From the NCBI RefSeq assembly GCF_900107745.1, contig NZ_FNRO01000004.1:372001-436000 (forward strand): a stretch of DNA of 64,000 nt, read 5' to 3'. The notes beneath the pieces are model-generated. The model was given only the letters and a program-made list of their open reading frames with translations, did no database searches and had not been told where the DNA came from. Position 1 is the stretch's first letter, and every line of letters starts with the position of its first letter. Both the position numbers and the translations under genes were made by a program. Below are positions 47,855-57,386 of the stretch, one piece after another. This stretch comes from Variovorax sp. YR216. Lineage in GTDB: Bacteria; Pseudomonadota; Gammaproteobacteria; Burkholderiales; Burkholderiaceae_C.

Positions 47855-48868
47855 ATGTCGCCCGCAAAACTCTGGCTGCAAGTATTCACGGCTGGCTTCG
47901 CCGTGATCGTTGCCATGCTGATCATCACGTTGAACACGCCCATTCCCTACGGCGATCTGTCGCGGATCGGAATGGTCTCCGATCACGAGTTCGGATGGCA
48001 AAAGGACCAGCCGCAAGTCGACAGGGCCTACCTGCGCGCATCGCCGATCAACGAAGCCGACGTCCTCGTGATTGGCGACAGCTTCTCCGCCACGGCGCGT
48101 TGGCAATCCGTGCTGAAGCAGCATGGATATCGCTTCGCGACGGTCTTCTGGAGCGAATTTCACGAGTCGCTCTGCGACGATTTCGACGATTGGCTCGACC
48201 GCGCAGGATTCAAGGGCAAGCTGGTCATCATCGAGAGCGTCGAACGTCTTCTCGCAGACCGCCTGGCCAATACGCAGAAGTGCAAGGCGATGGGCAATGT
48301 CCCCGGCACCCGGATCGAGCCCTTCTTCGAACCGGTCGAAAAGGTGCCTGGGTTTGCTCTCAACTGGAAGGCCAAGCTGACGTCGGGCTACGTCACCTAC
48401 CGCAATACGCGCGCCGCGAAGGAGGCCGAAGGGCCGACCTTGCCCCTCAATCAGAGCTGGGTCCGTCCAGTGCCCGATGGCTGCTCGCTGTTCAGCAACC
48501 GCTTGTGCGACAAGGCCCTGTTCTTCAAGGACGATGACGACAACGGCGAACTGACGGTCCAGCATGTCGAACAGATGCGCGCATTTTCCGAGGCGCACCG
48601 CACCCGGTCCATCATGTGGATGGTGATCCCCAACAAGACGACGACGTACCTCACACCGGATCACTCGAAAGATTTTGTGACTGCCTTTGCCAAAGCCGGG
48701 CTGGGGCCAGACCTCTTCACCTTTGCCAAGGAACAGAAGACCAAGATCCGCGATTTCTACTTCCCGAATGACACCCACACATCGCTATTTGGGCAACTGG
48801 CGCTTGGAGAGGTCATGCTCGGTGCCGTCCGCAAGATCATTCCGGAGCCTCCTGCGAAGTCTTCTTGA
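47855..48868 (+). CDS. Exported SGNH-hydrolase-like protein (AlgJ/AlgX type), MBOAT partner
   Basis: The 337-residue protein has an N-terminal signal anchor (LWLQVFTAGFAVIVAMLIITL). It has the SGNH/AlgJ signatures GDSFSATARWQSVL (catalytic Ser) and the late NDTHTSLFGQLALG (Asp-x-His type). In AlgI/AlgJ/AlgX systems such a protein receives the acyl group from the MBOAT enzyme and places it on the polymer in the periplasm. It is separated from the MBOAT gene by one base, and zapD follows at 30 bases. Confidence 0.8.
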   Translation: MSPAKLWLQVFTAGFAVIVAMLIITLNTPIPYGDLSRIGMVSDHEFGWQKDQPQVDRAYLRASPINEADVLVIGDSFSATARWQSVLKQHGYRFATVFWSEFHESLCDDFDDWLDRAGFKGKLVIIESVERLLADRLANTQKCKAMGNVPGTRIEPFFEPVEKVPGFALNWKAKLTSGYVTYRNTRAAKEAEGPTLPLNQSWVRPVPDGCSLFSNRLCDKALFFKDDDDNGELTVQHVEQMRAFSEAHRTRSIMWMVIPNKTTTYLTPDHSKDFVTAFAKAGLGPDLFTFAKEQKTKIRDFYFPNDTHTSLFGQLALGEVMLGAVRKIIPEPPAKSS

Positions 48869-48898
48869 GGCTATGATCATCACAGGAAGCCGTCACGC

Positions 48899-49654
48899 GT
48901 GATCCTTTACGAGTACCCATTCAACGAGCGCATCCGGACCTACCTTCGGCTGGAGCACTTGTTCCGCCGCCTTGGAGAGTTGGTGCCGGCAGATTCGGCT
49001 CTGCTGCATCACTATGCGCTCGTCACGATTTTCGAGATCATGGATGTGGCGGCCCGCGCCGACCTCAAGGCCGACGTGCTGAGGGACCTCGACAAGCACA
49101 AGAACGTGTTCAACAGCTATCGCGGCAACCCCGCGATCGCCGAGACGGTGCTCGATCAGGTCGTCGGCAAGCTCGAAAGCAATTTCAACACGTTGAACAC
49201 GGTGCCGGGCAAGGCCGGCCAGGCACTCACCGAGAACGAATGGCTGATGAGCATTCGCAGCCGCGCGGGCATTCCCGGCGGCACCTGTGAATTCGACCTG
49301 CCGGCCTACTTCGCGTGGCAGAACGGCCGCGCCAACGATCGCCGCGCCGACCTTGAACGCTGGTCGTCGACGCTCGCCCCGTTGGCTGAATCGATCTATC
49401 TGCTGCTCAAGCTTCTGCGCGATGCGGATGTCCCGTACAAGGTCATTGCATCGAAAGGGCAATTTCAGCAGGCGCTTCCGCAAGGCCGGAGCTTCCAGTT
49501 GCTGCGCCTGCGGATCGACCCCAAGCTCGGGCTCATCCCTGAAATCAGCGGCAATCGTCTGATGGTGTCGGTGCGACTGATGCGGCAGGAAGCCGACGAC
49601 CGCCTGCACCAAAGCGCCGAAGACACCCCGTTCGAACTGACGCTCTGCGCATGA
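48899..49654 (+). CDS. zapD: Cell division protein ZapD
   Basis: The 251-residue FtsZ-bundling protein ([25 protein letters not shown]...) has the family hallmarks [11 protein letters not shown] and [27 protein letters not shown]. It crosslinks FtsZ filaments at the Z ring. The GTG start at 48899 is set by the conserved N-terminus. Its stop overlaps the ATG of the tandem repeat mini-frame at 49651. Confidence 0.94.
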   Translation: MILYEYPFNERIRTYLRLEHLFRRLGELVPADSALLHHYALVTIFEIMDVAARADLKADVLRDLDKHKNVFNSYRGNPAIAETVLDQVVGKLESNFNTLNTVPGKAGQALTENEWLMSIRSRAGIPGGTCEFDLPAYFAWQNGRANDRRADLERWSSTLAPLAESIYLLLKLLRDADVPYKVIASKGQFQQALPQGRSFQLLRLRIDPKLGLIPEISGNRLMVSVRLMRQEADDRLHQSAEDTPFELTLCA

Positions 49655-49779
49655 GCCGCCCGGCCGCCCCGAAGGCGAATACCGAAGCGCTGCTGCGCGA
49701 AGGTACTCCAATGAGCCCTCGCCCGGCCGTTCCGAAGGCGGCTCGCACTGCAGTGCGAAGCACGGAAGTTACCCAATGA
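49651..49779 (+). repeat. Tandem intercistronic repeat: 42-codon mini-frame coupling zapD to yacG
   Basis: Two units are fused in frame. Unit A, 49651-49710, encodes [20 protein letters not shown]. Unit B, 49711-49779, encodes [18 protein letters not shown] and four more residues. The ATG overlaps the zapD TGA, unit B begins with its own ATGAGC preceded by GAAGG, and the final TGA overlaps the yacG ATG. Unit B holds the 16-base palindrome TCGCACTGCAGTGCGA. It joins the two subtypes seen separately at 30479-30541 and 34183-34248. Confidence 0.85.
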
Positions 49780-49991
49780 GCACCGCTTCGTCCTCACCGG
49801 TCGGCGAACGCATCGTCAAGTGCCCGGCGTGCGGAAAAGACAGCCTCTACGCCGCACGCAACCCTTACCGGCCTTTCTGCAGCGCCCGATGCAAGGGAAT
49901 CGACCTGGGCGCGTGGGCGAGCGAGGAGTTCAGGGTACCTGCAGAGTCACCGCCGGACGATGACCCGTTCGGCGATCCAAAGCGGCAGTAG
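49776..49991 (+). CDS. yacG: DNA gyrase inhibitor YacG (zinc protein)
   Basis: The 71-residue protein has the YacG zinc finger [12 protein letters not shown]...[24 protein letters not shown] (CxxC...CxxxC) and an acidic tail (PPDDDPFGD). YacG binds GyrB and inhibits DNA binding and strand cleavage by gyrase. The start overlaps the mini-frame stop; the GGAAG upstream lies in the repeat. It is convergent with mutT across 19 bases. Confidence 0.93.
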   Translation: MSTASSSPVGERIVKCPACGKDSLYAARNPYRPFCSARCKGIDLGAWASEEFRVPAESPPDDDPFGDPKRQ

Positions 49992-50010
49992 GCTTCGAGT
50001 GAGGTGCCCG

Positions 50011-50445
50011 TTACGCCGCCGGCATGACGACCGCGTCCGGCAACCCGCGCTCTTCGGCCAGCCACGCCAGCACCGGGAGCGCACCCGGTAGCACCGGAGA
50101 CACATCGAGCGGCAGTTGCTGCCAGCACATCGATTGCCCCTCGCGCATCTCGAAATCGCCGGACCAGTCGTTCACTTTGCACCAGTGCAAGCGAACCAGC
50201 GCATGGGGATAGTCGTGCTCGGTCACCTTCCACACGTCGGCGCCGGCGATGGTGATGCCGAGTTCCTCGTGCAGTTCGCGCCGCAGTGCCTGCTCGACGG
50301 TCTCGCCGGCTTCGATCTTCCCGCCCGGGAACTCCCAGTAGCCCGCGTAAGGCTTGCCTTCCGGCCGGGTCGAGAGCAGGAGCGCGTCGTCCCCGCGAAT
50401 GAGGATGCCGACGGCGACCTCCGTGTGCTTTCGAGGCGCGTTCAT
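50011..50445 (-). CDS. mutT: MutT-type Nudix pyrophosphohydrolase (8-oxo-dGTPase)
   Basis: The 144-residue protein starts MNAPRKHTEVAVGILIRGDDALLL. The Nudix box is GGKIEAGETVEQALRRELHEELGI, preceded by YAGYWEFP, which is typical of MutT. It should clear 8-oxo-dGTP from the nucleotide pool. Length is close to E. coli MutT (129). The start is four bases after the DUF815 gene stop, so the two are co-transcribed. Confidence 0.88.
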   Translation of the reverse strand: MNAPRKHTEVAVGILIRGDDALLLSTRPEGKPYAGYWEFPGGKIEAGETVEQALRRELHEELGITIAGADVWKVTEHDYPHALVRLHWCKVNDWSGDFEMREGQSMCWQQLPLDVSPVLPGALPVLAWLAEERGLPDAVVMPAA

Positions 50446-50449
50446 GGCC

Positions 50450-51319
50450 TCAGCTGCGCCCCGCGAAGTCACGGGCAAACTGGTAGGCCACGCGCCCGCT
50501 GCGCGATCCGCGCTCGAGCGCCCACACCAGCGATTCGGGTCGGGCCGCCTCGATCGCCTTGGCGTCCACGCCAAAGGACGACAGCCACTGCGCGACGATC
50601 GTCAGGTATTCGTTCTGCGTGAACGGGTAGAAGCTCACCCAAAGGCCGAAACGCTCGGACAGGGAAATCTTCTCCTCGATCACCTCGCCCGGATGCACCT
50701 CTCCATCCTCGGTGTGGGTGTAGCTGAGGTTGTCCTTCATGTACTCGGGCAGCAGATGCCGTCGGTTGCTGGTCGCGTAGATCAGCACATTCGGCGTCGC
50801 CGCGGCCACGGAGCCGTCGAGAATGGACTTGAGCGCCTTGTACCCGGGCTCTCCCTCGTCGAAGCTCAGGTCATCGCTGAACACGATGAACTTCTCGGGT
50901 CGGTTGGAAACCACTTCGACGATATCCGGCAGGTCGGTCAGCTCGGCCTTGTCGACCTCGATCAGGCGCAGTCCCTGCGGCGCGTAGGCTTGGAGACAGG
51001 CCCGGATCAACGACGACTTGCCGGTGCCGCGCGCGCCGGTCAAAAGGACGTTGTTCGCCGGCTTGCCTTCCACGAACTGGCGGGTGTTGCGCTCGATCTT
51101 CTCCTTCTGGACGTCGATCTCCTTCAACGCATCCAGCGGCATCGACGCCACATGCCGGATCGGCTCCAGCGTTCCATGGCCCGAACTGCGGCGGCGATAG
51201 CGCCACGCGATGGAAGCATTCCAGTCCGCCGGCGCCGCCAGCGGTTGCGGAAGAATCGATTCGATCCGGCCGATCAGTTGTTCAGCGCGCTCGATCAGAC
51301 GTTCGAACTTTTCATTCAT
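50450..51319 (-). CDS. DUF815 family AAA-type ATP-binding protein
   Basis: The 289-residue protein has Walker A LLTGARGTGKSSLIRA and the acidic VFSDDLSFDEGEPGYKALKSILDG. IYATSNRRHLLPEYMKDNLSYT and EKISLSERFGLWVSFYPFTQ are diagnostic of the DUF815 ATPase family. The function is not established. Its ATG overlaps the TGA of the mini-frame that couples it to argJ. Confidence 0.9.
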   Translation of the reverse strand: MNEKFERLIERAEQLIGRIESILPQPLAAPADWNASIAWRYRRRSSGHGTLEPIRHVASMPLDALKEIDVQKEKIERNTRQFVEGKPANNVLLTGARGTGKSSLIRACLQAYAPQGLRLIEVDKAELTDLPDIVEVVSNRPEKFIVFSDDLSFDEGEPGYKALKSILDGSVAAATPNVLIYATSNRRHLLPEYMKDNLSYTHTEDGEVHPGEVIEEKISLSERFGLWVSFYPFTQNEYLTIVAQWLSSFGVDAKAIEAARPESLVWALERGSRSGRVAYQFARDFAGRS

Positions 51320-51399
51320 GACAGCGACCGCCCGGCCGCCCGAAGGGCGCTGAGCGCCCCCTCAGGGCGCAGCGAGCAAAGCGAGCGTGGGGGCCTCAT
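51316..51399 (-). repeat. Hybrid intercistronic repeat: 27-codon mini-frame between argJ and the DUF815 gene
   Basis: The ATG overlaps the argJ stop and the TGA overlaps the DUF815 ATG (ATGA at both ends). The frame begins [14 protein letters not shown]. The 5' half (CCCCCACGCTCGCTT, GGGGGCG) resembles the hairpin repeats after ugpE and serA. The 3' half (GCCCTTCGGGCGGCCGGGCG) is the reverse complement of the CGGCCGCCCGAAGG core found in the unit at 34183-34248. Confidence 0.7.
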
Positions 51400-52625
51400 G
51401 ATCTGTAGTCGGCATTGATCGACACGTAGTCGTGGCTCAGGTCGCAGGTCCAGACCGTGTCCACCGCGGTGCCACGGCCGAGCGCGATGCGGACGGTGAT
51501 CTCGCTCTGCTTCATCACGCGCTGTCCGTCTTCTTCGCGATAGGACGGGTTCCGTCCACCCTTCACCGCCACGTGCACGTCGTCCAGGTACAGGTCGATG
51601 GCGGTCTGATCGAGGTCCGCGATCCCGGCATACCCAACGGCTGCCAGGATGCGACCCAGATTCGGGTCGCTCGCGTAGAACGCGGTCTTCACCAGGGGCG
51701 AGTGTGCGACGGCATAGGCGACCTGCCGGCACTCGGCTTCGTCGCGACCGCCTTCGACGCGCACAGTGATGAACTTGGTCGCGCCTTCACCGTCGCGCAC
51801 GATCGCCTGCGCCAGTTGGCGCGCCACGTTCTGCATGGCTTGCAGCAGCGCCTGCCCCGATGCGGAGTCGAGCGAAGTGATCGTCTGGTGCGCCGCCTTC
51901 TGCGTGGCAATGACAACGAAGGAGTCATTGGTGGACGTATCGCCGTCGATCGTGACGCGGTTGAACGATGCGTCGGCCAGCGCCTTGGAAAGCGGCTGAA
52001 TCAGCGCCGGATCAATCTTGGCATCCGTCGCCATGAAACCGAGCATGGTGGCCATGTTCGGACGGATCATGCCGGCGCCCTTGCTGATGCCGGTGATCGT
52101 GACCGTCGCGCCGTCGATCTGCACCTGCTGGCTGAAAGCCTTGGGCACGGTGTCCGTGGTCATGATGCCCTCTGCTGCCCGCGCCCAGTGGGTGGCCGAT
52201 GCGTCGGCGAGCGCCGCCGGCAAGCCGGCTTCGATCCGATCGATCGGCAGCGGCTCCATGATCACGCCGGTGGAGAACGGCAGGATCTGCTCGGGCGCCA
52301 GATTCAACTGGCGCGCCAGCGCGATGCAGGTTGCCCGTGTGCGAGCCAAGCCGTCTTCGCCGGTTCCTGCGTTCGCATTGCCGGTGTTGATCAACAGCGC
52401 GCGAATACCGAGATCCCGGGCCAAGTGATCGCGGCAGACCTGGACCGGCGCGGCGCAGAAGCGGTTCTGCGTGAACACGCCACCCACCGCGGCGCCCTCG
52501 TCGATCAGCACGACGGTAAGGTCCTTGCGGTTGACCTTGCGCACGCCGGCTTCGGCGACGCCGATACGAACACCCGGCACCGCATGCAGCGCGGCGGGAT
52601 CGGGAGCGGAAAGATTCACGGGCAT
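51396..52625 (-). CDS. argJ: Bifunctional glutamate N-acetyltransferase/amino-acid N-acetyltransferase ArgJ
   Basis: The 409-residue protein transfers acetyl from N-acetylornithine to glutamate in the cyclic arginine pathway and may also use acetyl-CoA. It self-cleaves before the Thr of the conserved [16 protein letters not shown] block to give alpha and beta chains. The start [18 protein letters not shown] has CAGGA upstream. TGNANAGTG and DGDTSTND are also family motifs. Length matches (about 405). Confidence 0.95.
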   Translation of the reverse strand: MPVNLSAPDPAALHAVPGVRIGVAEAGVRKVNRKDLTVVLIDEGAAVGGVFTQNRFCAAPVQVCRDHLARDLGIRALLINTGNANAGTGEDGLARTRATCIALARQLNLAPEQILPFSTGVIMEPLPIDRIEAGLPAALADASATHWARAAEGIMTTDTVPKAFSQQVQIDGATVTITGISKGAGMIRPNMATMLGFMATDAKIDPALIQPLSKALADASFNRVTIDGDTSTNDSFVVIATQKAAHQTITSLDSASGQALLQAMQNVARQLAQAIVRDGEGATKFITVRVEGGRDEAECRQVAYAVAHSPLVKTAFYASDPNLGRILAAVGYAGIADLDQTAIDLYLDDVHVAVKGGRNPSYREEDGQRVMKQSEITVRIALGRGTAVDTVWTCDLSHDYVSINADYRS

Positions 52626-52647
52626 GGCGATGTCCTGCTGATGAATA

Positions 52648-55425
52648 TCAAGTGAGCTTGCCGTGGCACTGCTTGAACTTCTTGCCGCTGCCGCACGGGC
52701 AAGGATCATTGCGACCCACGCGCGCGAAGGCCGCCGCGCCGGCGCTCAAGCCACCCGCGGCCTGGCGGCGCAAGCTTTCTTCGTCCACGCGGACTTCCAC
52801 GTCGCCGGTCTCGGTGGGTGCGCTGTACGTGATGTTCGACAGGTTCTCGCCACGGCTTTCCATGGCCTCGGCGGCCTGCTCGAGCTGCTCGCTGGACTGC
52901 ACGCGAACCGTCATCAGCTGACGGGTCACCTCGTTCTTGACCGAATCGAGCAGCTGGCCGAACAGTTCGAAGGCTTCGCGCTTGTATTCCTGCTTGGGCT
53001 GCTTCTGTGCGTAGCCGCGCAGATGGATGCCCTGGCGCAGATAGTCCAGCGAAGCCAGGTGTTCCCGCCAGTGCGTGTCGATGCTCTGCAGCAGGACCAT
53101 GCGCTCGAACTGTGTGAAGTTCTCCTGGCCAATCAACGCAACCTTGGCGTTGAATGCCTCGTTGGAAGCAGCCACGACCTTCTCCACGACGTCGTCGTCG
53201 CCCACCGCGCTGGCGGCCTCGACCTCCTTGCGAAGCGGCAGGTCGATCTGCCAGTCTTCCGCGAGCACCTTCTCGAGCCCGGCCAGGTCCCACTGCTCCT
53301 CGACGGACTCGGCCGGTACGTACTGACGTACCAGGTCGATGAAGCAGCCTTCGCGCAGCGCTTCGATCTGCGCGGTCAGGTCGCCCGCGTCGAGGATGTC
53401 GTTGCGCTGCTGGTAGATGACCTTGCGCTGGTCGTTCGAGACGTCGTCGTACTCGAGCAGCTGCTTGCGGATGTCGAAGTTGCGCGCTTCGACCTTTCGC
53501 TGCGCGCTCTCGATGCTGCGCGTGACGATGCCCGCCTCGATGGCCTCGCCATCGGGCATCTTGAGCCGGTCCATGATGGCCTTCACGCGATCGCCCGCGA
53601 AGATGCGCATCAAGGGGTCGTCCAGGCTCAGATAGAAACGCGACGAGCCGGGATCGCCCTGCCGGCCGGAACGGCCACGAAGCTGGTTGTCGATACGGCG
53701 CGACTCGTGGCGCTCGGTGGCAATGATGCGCAGGCCGCCGACGGACTTGATGAACTCGTGGTCCTTGTCCCACTGGGCACGCAGTCGCGCGACTTCAGCT
53801 GCCTTGGCCGAGGGATCGGCCGTCTCGTCGGCTTCGACGGCCTCGATGGCTTTTTCCACGTTGCCGCCCAACACGATGTCGGTACCCCGACCCGCCATGT
53901 TGGTCGCAATCGTGATCATCTTGGCGCGACCCGCCTGGGCCACGATCTCGGCTTCGCGCGCATGCTGCTTGGCGTTCAGCACCTGGTGCTCCAGGCCGGC
54001 CTTCTGGAGCAGGCTGGAGATGATCTCGGAGTTCTCGATCGACGAGGTTCCGACCAGCACAGGCTGCCCCCGCTCATTGCATTCGCGGATGTCCTGGATG
54101 GCTGCTTCGTATTTCTCGCGCGTGGTCTTGTAGACGCGGTCGAGCTGGTCATCGCGCTTGCTCGGCCGGTTCGGCGGAATGATCACGGTCTCCAGGCCGT
54201 AGATCTCCTGGAACTCATAGGCCTCGGTGTCGGCTGTGCCGGTCATGCCGGCAAGCTTGGCGTACAGCCGGAAGTAGTTCTGGAAAGTGATCGAGGCAAG
54301 CGTCTGATTCTCGGACTGGATCTCGACGCCTTCCTTGGCTTCAACCGCCTGGTGCAGACCGTCGCTCCAGCGCCGTCCGGTCATGAGGCGGCCGGTGAAC
54401 TCATCCACGATGATCACTTCGCCCTGCTGGACGACGTAGTGCTGGTCGCGGTGGTAGAGGTGCCTTGCACGCAGCGCCGCGTTCAGGTGGTGCATGAGCG
54501 TGATGTTGGCCGGATCGTAGAGCGACGCGCCCTCTGGCAACAGCTTGAATTCGGACAGGACCTGCTCGGCCTTTTCATGGCCATCCTCGGTCAGGAACAC
54601 CTGATGGGTCTTCTCGTCGACCGTGAAGTCGCCGGGCTTCGTAACGCCTTCGCCGGTACGTGCATCGGCTTCGCCTTCCTGACGCACGAGCAGCGGCACA
54701 ACCTTGTTGATGGCCAGGTAGAGGTCAGTGTGGTCCTCGGCCTGCCCGCTGATGATCAGCGGGGTGCGGGCTTCGTCGATCAGGATCGAGTCCACTTCGT
54801 CGACGATGGCGTAATTCAGTCCGCGCTGAACCCGGTCGGCGGGTTCGTACACCATGTTGTCGCGGAGATAGTCGAAGCCGTATTCGTTGTTGGTGCCGTA
54901 CGTGATGTCGCTACCGTAGGCCTGCTGCTTTTCTTCGCGCGGCATCTGGGGCAGGTTGATGCCCACCGACAGCCCCAGGTAGTTGTAGAGCCGTCCCATC
55001 CATGTGGCGTCGCGACTGGCAAGGTAATCGTTGACGGTCACCACGTGCACACCCTTGCCGGTGAGCGCGTTGAGGTACACCGGCAGCGTCGCAGTCAGCG
55101 TCTTGCCCTCGCCCGTGCGCATTTCGGAAATCTTGCCGTAGTGCAGCGCCATCCCGCCCAGGAGCTGGACGTCGAAGTGACGCATCTTCATCACCCGCTT
55201 CGAAGCCTCACGCACTGTTGCAAAGGCCTCCGGAAGCACCGAATCGAGCGATTCGCCGTTGGCGATGCGGTCCTTGAATTCCTGGGTTTTGGCACGGAGC
55301 GCGGCTTCGTCCAGCTTCTCGAACGTCGGCTCCAGCGAGTTGATGCGTTCGACCGTCTTGCGATACTGCTTCAGAAGTCGATCGTTGCGACTGCCGAAAA
55401 TTTGAGTCAGGAAGTTGGTGGCCAT
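52648..55425 (-). CDS. secA: Protein translocase ATPase SecA
   Basis: The 925-residue motor drives preproteins through SecYEG. It starts [21 protein letters not shown], has Walker [15 protein letters not shown] and [19 protein letters not shown], and has [16 protein letters not shown] in the second nucleotide domain. The C-terminal SecB/zinc motif [17 protein letters not shown] is intact. ATG 55425 is preferred over an upstream one at 55443. Length matches (E. coli 901). It is divergent from dciA. Confidence 0.97.
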   Translation of the reverse strand: MATNFLTQIFGSRNDRLLKQYRKTVERINSLEPTFEKLDEAALRAKTQEFKDRIANGESLDSVLPEAFATVREASKRVMKMRHFDVQLLGGMALHYGKISEMRTGEGKTLTATLPVYLNALTGKGVHVVTVNDYLASRDATWMGRLYNYLGLSVGINLPQMPREEKQQAYGSDITYGTNNEYGFDYLRDNMVYEPADRVQRGLNYAIVDEVDSILIDEARTPLIISGQAEDHTDLYLAINKVVPLLVRQEGEADARTGEGVTKPGDFTVDEKTHQVFLTEDGHEKAEQVLSEFKLLPEGASLYDPANITLMHHLNAALRARHLYHRDQHYVVQQGEVIIVDEFTGRLMTGRRWSDGLHQAVEAKEGVEIQSENQTLASITFQNYFRLYAKLAGMTGTADTEAYEFQEIYGLETVIIPPNRPSKRDDQLDRVYKTTREKYEAAIQDIRECNERGQPVLVGTSSIENSEIISSLLQKAGLEHQVLNAKQHAREAEIVAQAGRAKMITIATNMAGRGTDIVLGGNVEKAIEAVEADETADPSAKAAEVARLRAQWDKDHEFIKSVGGLRIIATERHESRRIDNQLRGRSGRQGDPGSSRFYLSLDDPLMRIFAGDRVKAIMDRLKMPDGEAIEAGIVTRSIESAQRKVEARNFDIRKQLLEYDDVSNDQRKVIYQQRNDILDAGDLTAQIEALREGCFIDLVRQYVPAESVEEQWDLAGLEKVLAEDWQIDLPLRKEVEAASAVGDDDVVEKVVAASNEAFNAKVALIGQENFTQFERMVLLQSIDTHWREHLASLDYLRQGIHLRGYAQKQPKQEYKREAFELFGQLLDSVKNEVTRQLMTVRVQSSEQLEQAAEAMESRGENLSNITYSAPTETGDVEVRVDEESLRRQAAGGLSAGAAAFARVGRNDPCPCGSGKKFKQCHGKLT

Positions 55426-55600
55426 GAATGGAGATCGAAGCACACTCGCCGAATGCGGGTGCTTCGACCGAAATCCCTAAGATAGACGAGAAGGAACTTG
55501 GGCGCGCTTTGCCGCAAAACAAGCCAATTGGCTGGCGGGAATGCCGGCAAACCGCGCATTTTAGCCCTCTTGTTTGATCCCCTGATTGCAGACCATTCCC

Positions 55601-55906
55601 ATGAATCGCCGCTTCAATGCCGTCTCCGTATTCCAGGCTACGGAAGAGTCGCCAACCCTCGCGAGCCTGACGGCGCGGGCACGTGACGCTGCCGAAAGAC
55701 TCGCGGCCATCCAGGATCTGATCCCCCCGGAATTGCGCCCGAGCGTCAAGGCCGGCCCCGCGGAGGACGACGTCTGGTGCGTGCTCGTGACCGGTAACGC
55801 GGCGGCGGCCAAGCTGCGCCAACTGGCCCCTGCGTTCCAGTCGCGGCTGAAGGCACGCGGATGGCATGTCGCAACGATCCGCATCAAGGTCCAGGCGCGA
55901 AGCTGA
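55601..55906 (+). CDS. DciA-like protein (DUF721)
   Basis: The 101-residue basic protein (MNRRFNAVSVFQATEESPTLASLTARARDAAERLAAIQDLIPPELRP...) fits the DUF721/DciA family, whose members load the DnaB replicative helicase in bacteria without DnaC. VLVTGNAAAAKLRQLAPAFQSRLKARGWHVATIRIKVQ is the KH-like part. The position next to secA is a recurring one for dciA. It is shorter than many DciA proteins, so the role is inferred. Confidence 0.75.
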   Translation: MNRRFNAVSVFQATEESPTLASLTARARDAAERLAAIQDLIPPELRPSVKAGPAEDDVWCVLVTGNAAAAKLRQLAPAFQSRLKARGWHVATIRIKVQARS

Positions 55907-55933
55907 CGCGGCGCATGCCGCCGGCCGGCAATG

Positions 55934-55968
55934 AAAAAGCCCCGGACGGCAATGCTGCCGCGGGGCTT
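55934..55968 (-). terminator. Terminator after tRNA-Thr (and facing dciA)
   Basis: AAGCCCCG (55937-55944) pairs with CGGGGCTT (55961-55968), and an inner GGCA/TGCC stem extends it. On the minus strand CTTTTTC follows, the expected T run for tRNA-Thr transcription; the plus-strand T run is weaker. Confidence 0.75.
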
Positions 55969-55973
55969 CTGGA

Positions 55974-56049
55974 TGGTGCCGCTTGTCGGAATCGAACTGA
56001 CGACCTACCGCTTACAAGGCGGTTGCTCTACCAACTGAGCTAAAGCGGC
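55974..56049 (-). tRNA. tRNA-Thr (anticodon TGT)
   Basis: The 76-base cloverleaf has encoded CCA. Acceptor GCCGCTT/AAGCGGC, D arm GCTCAGTTGGTAGAGC, anticodon stem ACCGC/GCGGT with loop CTTGTAA (TGT at 34-36), and T arm GTCAG-TTCGATT-CCGAC (one mismatch-tolerant pair) are all seen. It reads ACA and other Thr codons. Confidence 0.97.
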
Positions 56050-56088
56050 GAAGTATGGGATTCTAACGATCGGCGGCTTGCGCCAATC

Positions 56089-56664
56089 TCACTTGATCCG
56101 CTTCAGCGAAGGGCGGGAGCCCCCTCCGGCTGGCGGCCGCGGCGGGTCCTCCGGATGAGTCGGCGCAGAGCCGGCCTCTACAGGCTCCTCGGCACCCTCG
56201 CCGGTGACGAGATGGACGACCCGACCAGGATCACCTTCCGAACCTCGTGTGGCATCGCGCAACGGCGCGCGCGGCGAAGTGGACGCAGGCGGGGGAACCG
56301 GCGGCGCGGCTCCCGGAATTCCCTCAGGCGACTGGACCTGCACCGGCGCGGGGAACGCCATCCCCTGCCCGTTCTCGCGCGCATAGATCGCGATCACGCG
56401 GCTGACCGGCACGATGATTTCCCGGGCGGTGCCCGCGAAACGCGCCTTGAATTCGATGAACTCGTTGCCGAGATTCAGCGAGCTCGTCGCATCGAAGCTG
56501 ATGTTCAGCACGATTTCGCCGTTCTTGACGTACTCGCGCGGGACCTGGACCGTGTCGTCGACCTGCACCGCGACGTACGGCGTGAAGCCGTTGTCCGTGC
56601 ACCATTCGTACAGTGCCCGAATGAGATACGGGCGTGTCGAGGACGATTCGAGCGCGTTGATCAT
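56089..56664 (-). CDS. sspB: ClpXP protease specificity-enhancing factor SspB
   Basis: The 191-residue adaptor brings ssrA-tagged proteins to ClpXP. Residues 1 to about 110 form the folded domain (STRPYLIRALYEWCTDNGFTPYVAVQVDD, VLNISFDATSSLNLGNEFIEFKARFAG, VPVSRVIAIYARENGQGM). A Pro/Ala/Glu-rich disordered tail ends in RPSLKRIK, matching the ClpX-binding tail motif of SspB proteins. The tail is longer than in E. coli (165 residues total). It lies 19 bases after sspA. Confidence 0.93.
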   Translation of the reverse strand: MINALESSSTRPYLIRALYEWCTDNGFTPYVAVQVDDTVQVPREYVKNGEIVLNISFDATSSLNLGNEFIEFKARFAGTAREIIVPVSRVIAIYARENGQGMAFPAPVQVQSPEGIPGAAPPVPPPASTSPRAPLRDATRGSEGDPGRVVHLVTGEGAEEPVEAGSAPTHPEDPPRPPAGGGSRPSLKRIK

Positions 56665-56683
56665 GACCGGCTGCGCCAGCGTT

Positions 56684-57295
56684 TCACTTCCGCATGACCT
56701 TTTCGGAGGGGGTCAGTGCTTCGATGTAGGCCGGACGGGAAAAGATTCGCTCAGCGTACTTCAAAAGCGGCGCCGCGTTCTTGCTGAGGTCGATCCCGTA
56801 GTAGTCCAGGCGCCACAGCAGCGGGGCAATCGCGACGTCGAGCATCGAGAAATTGTCGCCCAGCATGTACTTGTTCTTGAGGAACACGGGTGCCAGCTGC
56901 GTGAGGCGGTCGCGGATGTGCGAACGGGCCTTCTCGAGGGCCTTTTCATTGCCCTTGGAGCTGCGGTTCTCGAGCGTGGAAACGTGCACGAAGAGTTCCT
57001 TCTCGAAGTTGAGCAGGAACAGGCGCACGCGCGCGCGGTCGACCGGGTCGCCCGGCATCAGTTGCGGATGCGGGAAGCGCTCGTCGATGTACTCGTTGAT
57101 GATGTTCGACTCGTACAGGATCAGGTCGCGCTCCACGAGGATCGGCACCTGCCCGTACGGATTCATCACGCTGATGTCTTCCGGCTTGTTGTAGAGATCG
57201 ACATCGCGAATCTCGAAATCCATGCCCTTTTCGAACAGGACGAAACGGCAGCGGTGAGAAAAAGGGCAGGTCGTTCCCGAATACAAGACCATCAT
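56684..57295 (-). CDS. sspA: Stringent starvation protein A (glutathione S-transferase fold)
   Basis: The 203-residue GST-fold protein (MMVLYSGTTCPFSHRCRFVLFEKGMDFEIRDVDL...) has an N-terminal thioredoxin-like domain with NPYGQVPILVERDLILYESNIINEYIDERFP and a C-terminal helical domain. SspA associates with RNA polymerase and acts as a transcriptional co-regulator rather than an enzyme. The petABC-sspA-sspB order is standard in beta-proteobacteria. Confidence 0.93.
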   Translation of the reverse strand: MMVLYSGTTCPFSHRCRFVLFEKGMDFEIRDVDLYNKPEDISVMNPYGQVPILVERDLILYESNIINEYIDERFPHPQLMPGDPVDRARVRLFLLNFEKELFVHVSTLENRSSKGNEKALEKARSHIRDRLTQLAPVFLKNKYMLGDNFSMLDVAIAPLLWRLDYYGIDLSKNAAPLLKYAERIFSRPAYIEALTPSEKVMRK

Positions 57296-57309
57296 GGCGA
57301 AAGGCTCCT

Positions 57310-57348
57310 AAAAATCAAAAAGAGTGGGTCGCGTACGCAACCCACTCT
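57310..57348 (-). terminator. Rho-independent terminator after the petABC operon
   Basis: AGAGTGGGT (57321-57329) and ACCCACTCT (57340-57348) form a perfect stem around a GC loop that itself contains GCGTACGC. The minus strand continues TTTTGATTTTTA. It separates petC from sspA. Confidence 0.9.
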
Positions 57349-57386
57349 GCGGGACCAGGCGCACAGGGCGCCCGATCGGCATGGCG

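Noticed and set aside
52663..55485. Very long open frame on the plus strand opposite secA (about 940 codons)
   Set aside because: It mirrors the high-GC secA gene, has His/Val/Leu-rich composition without motifs, and secA is unmistakable.
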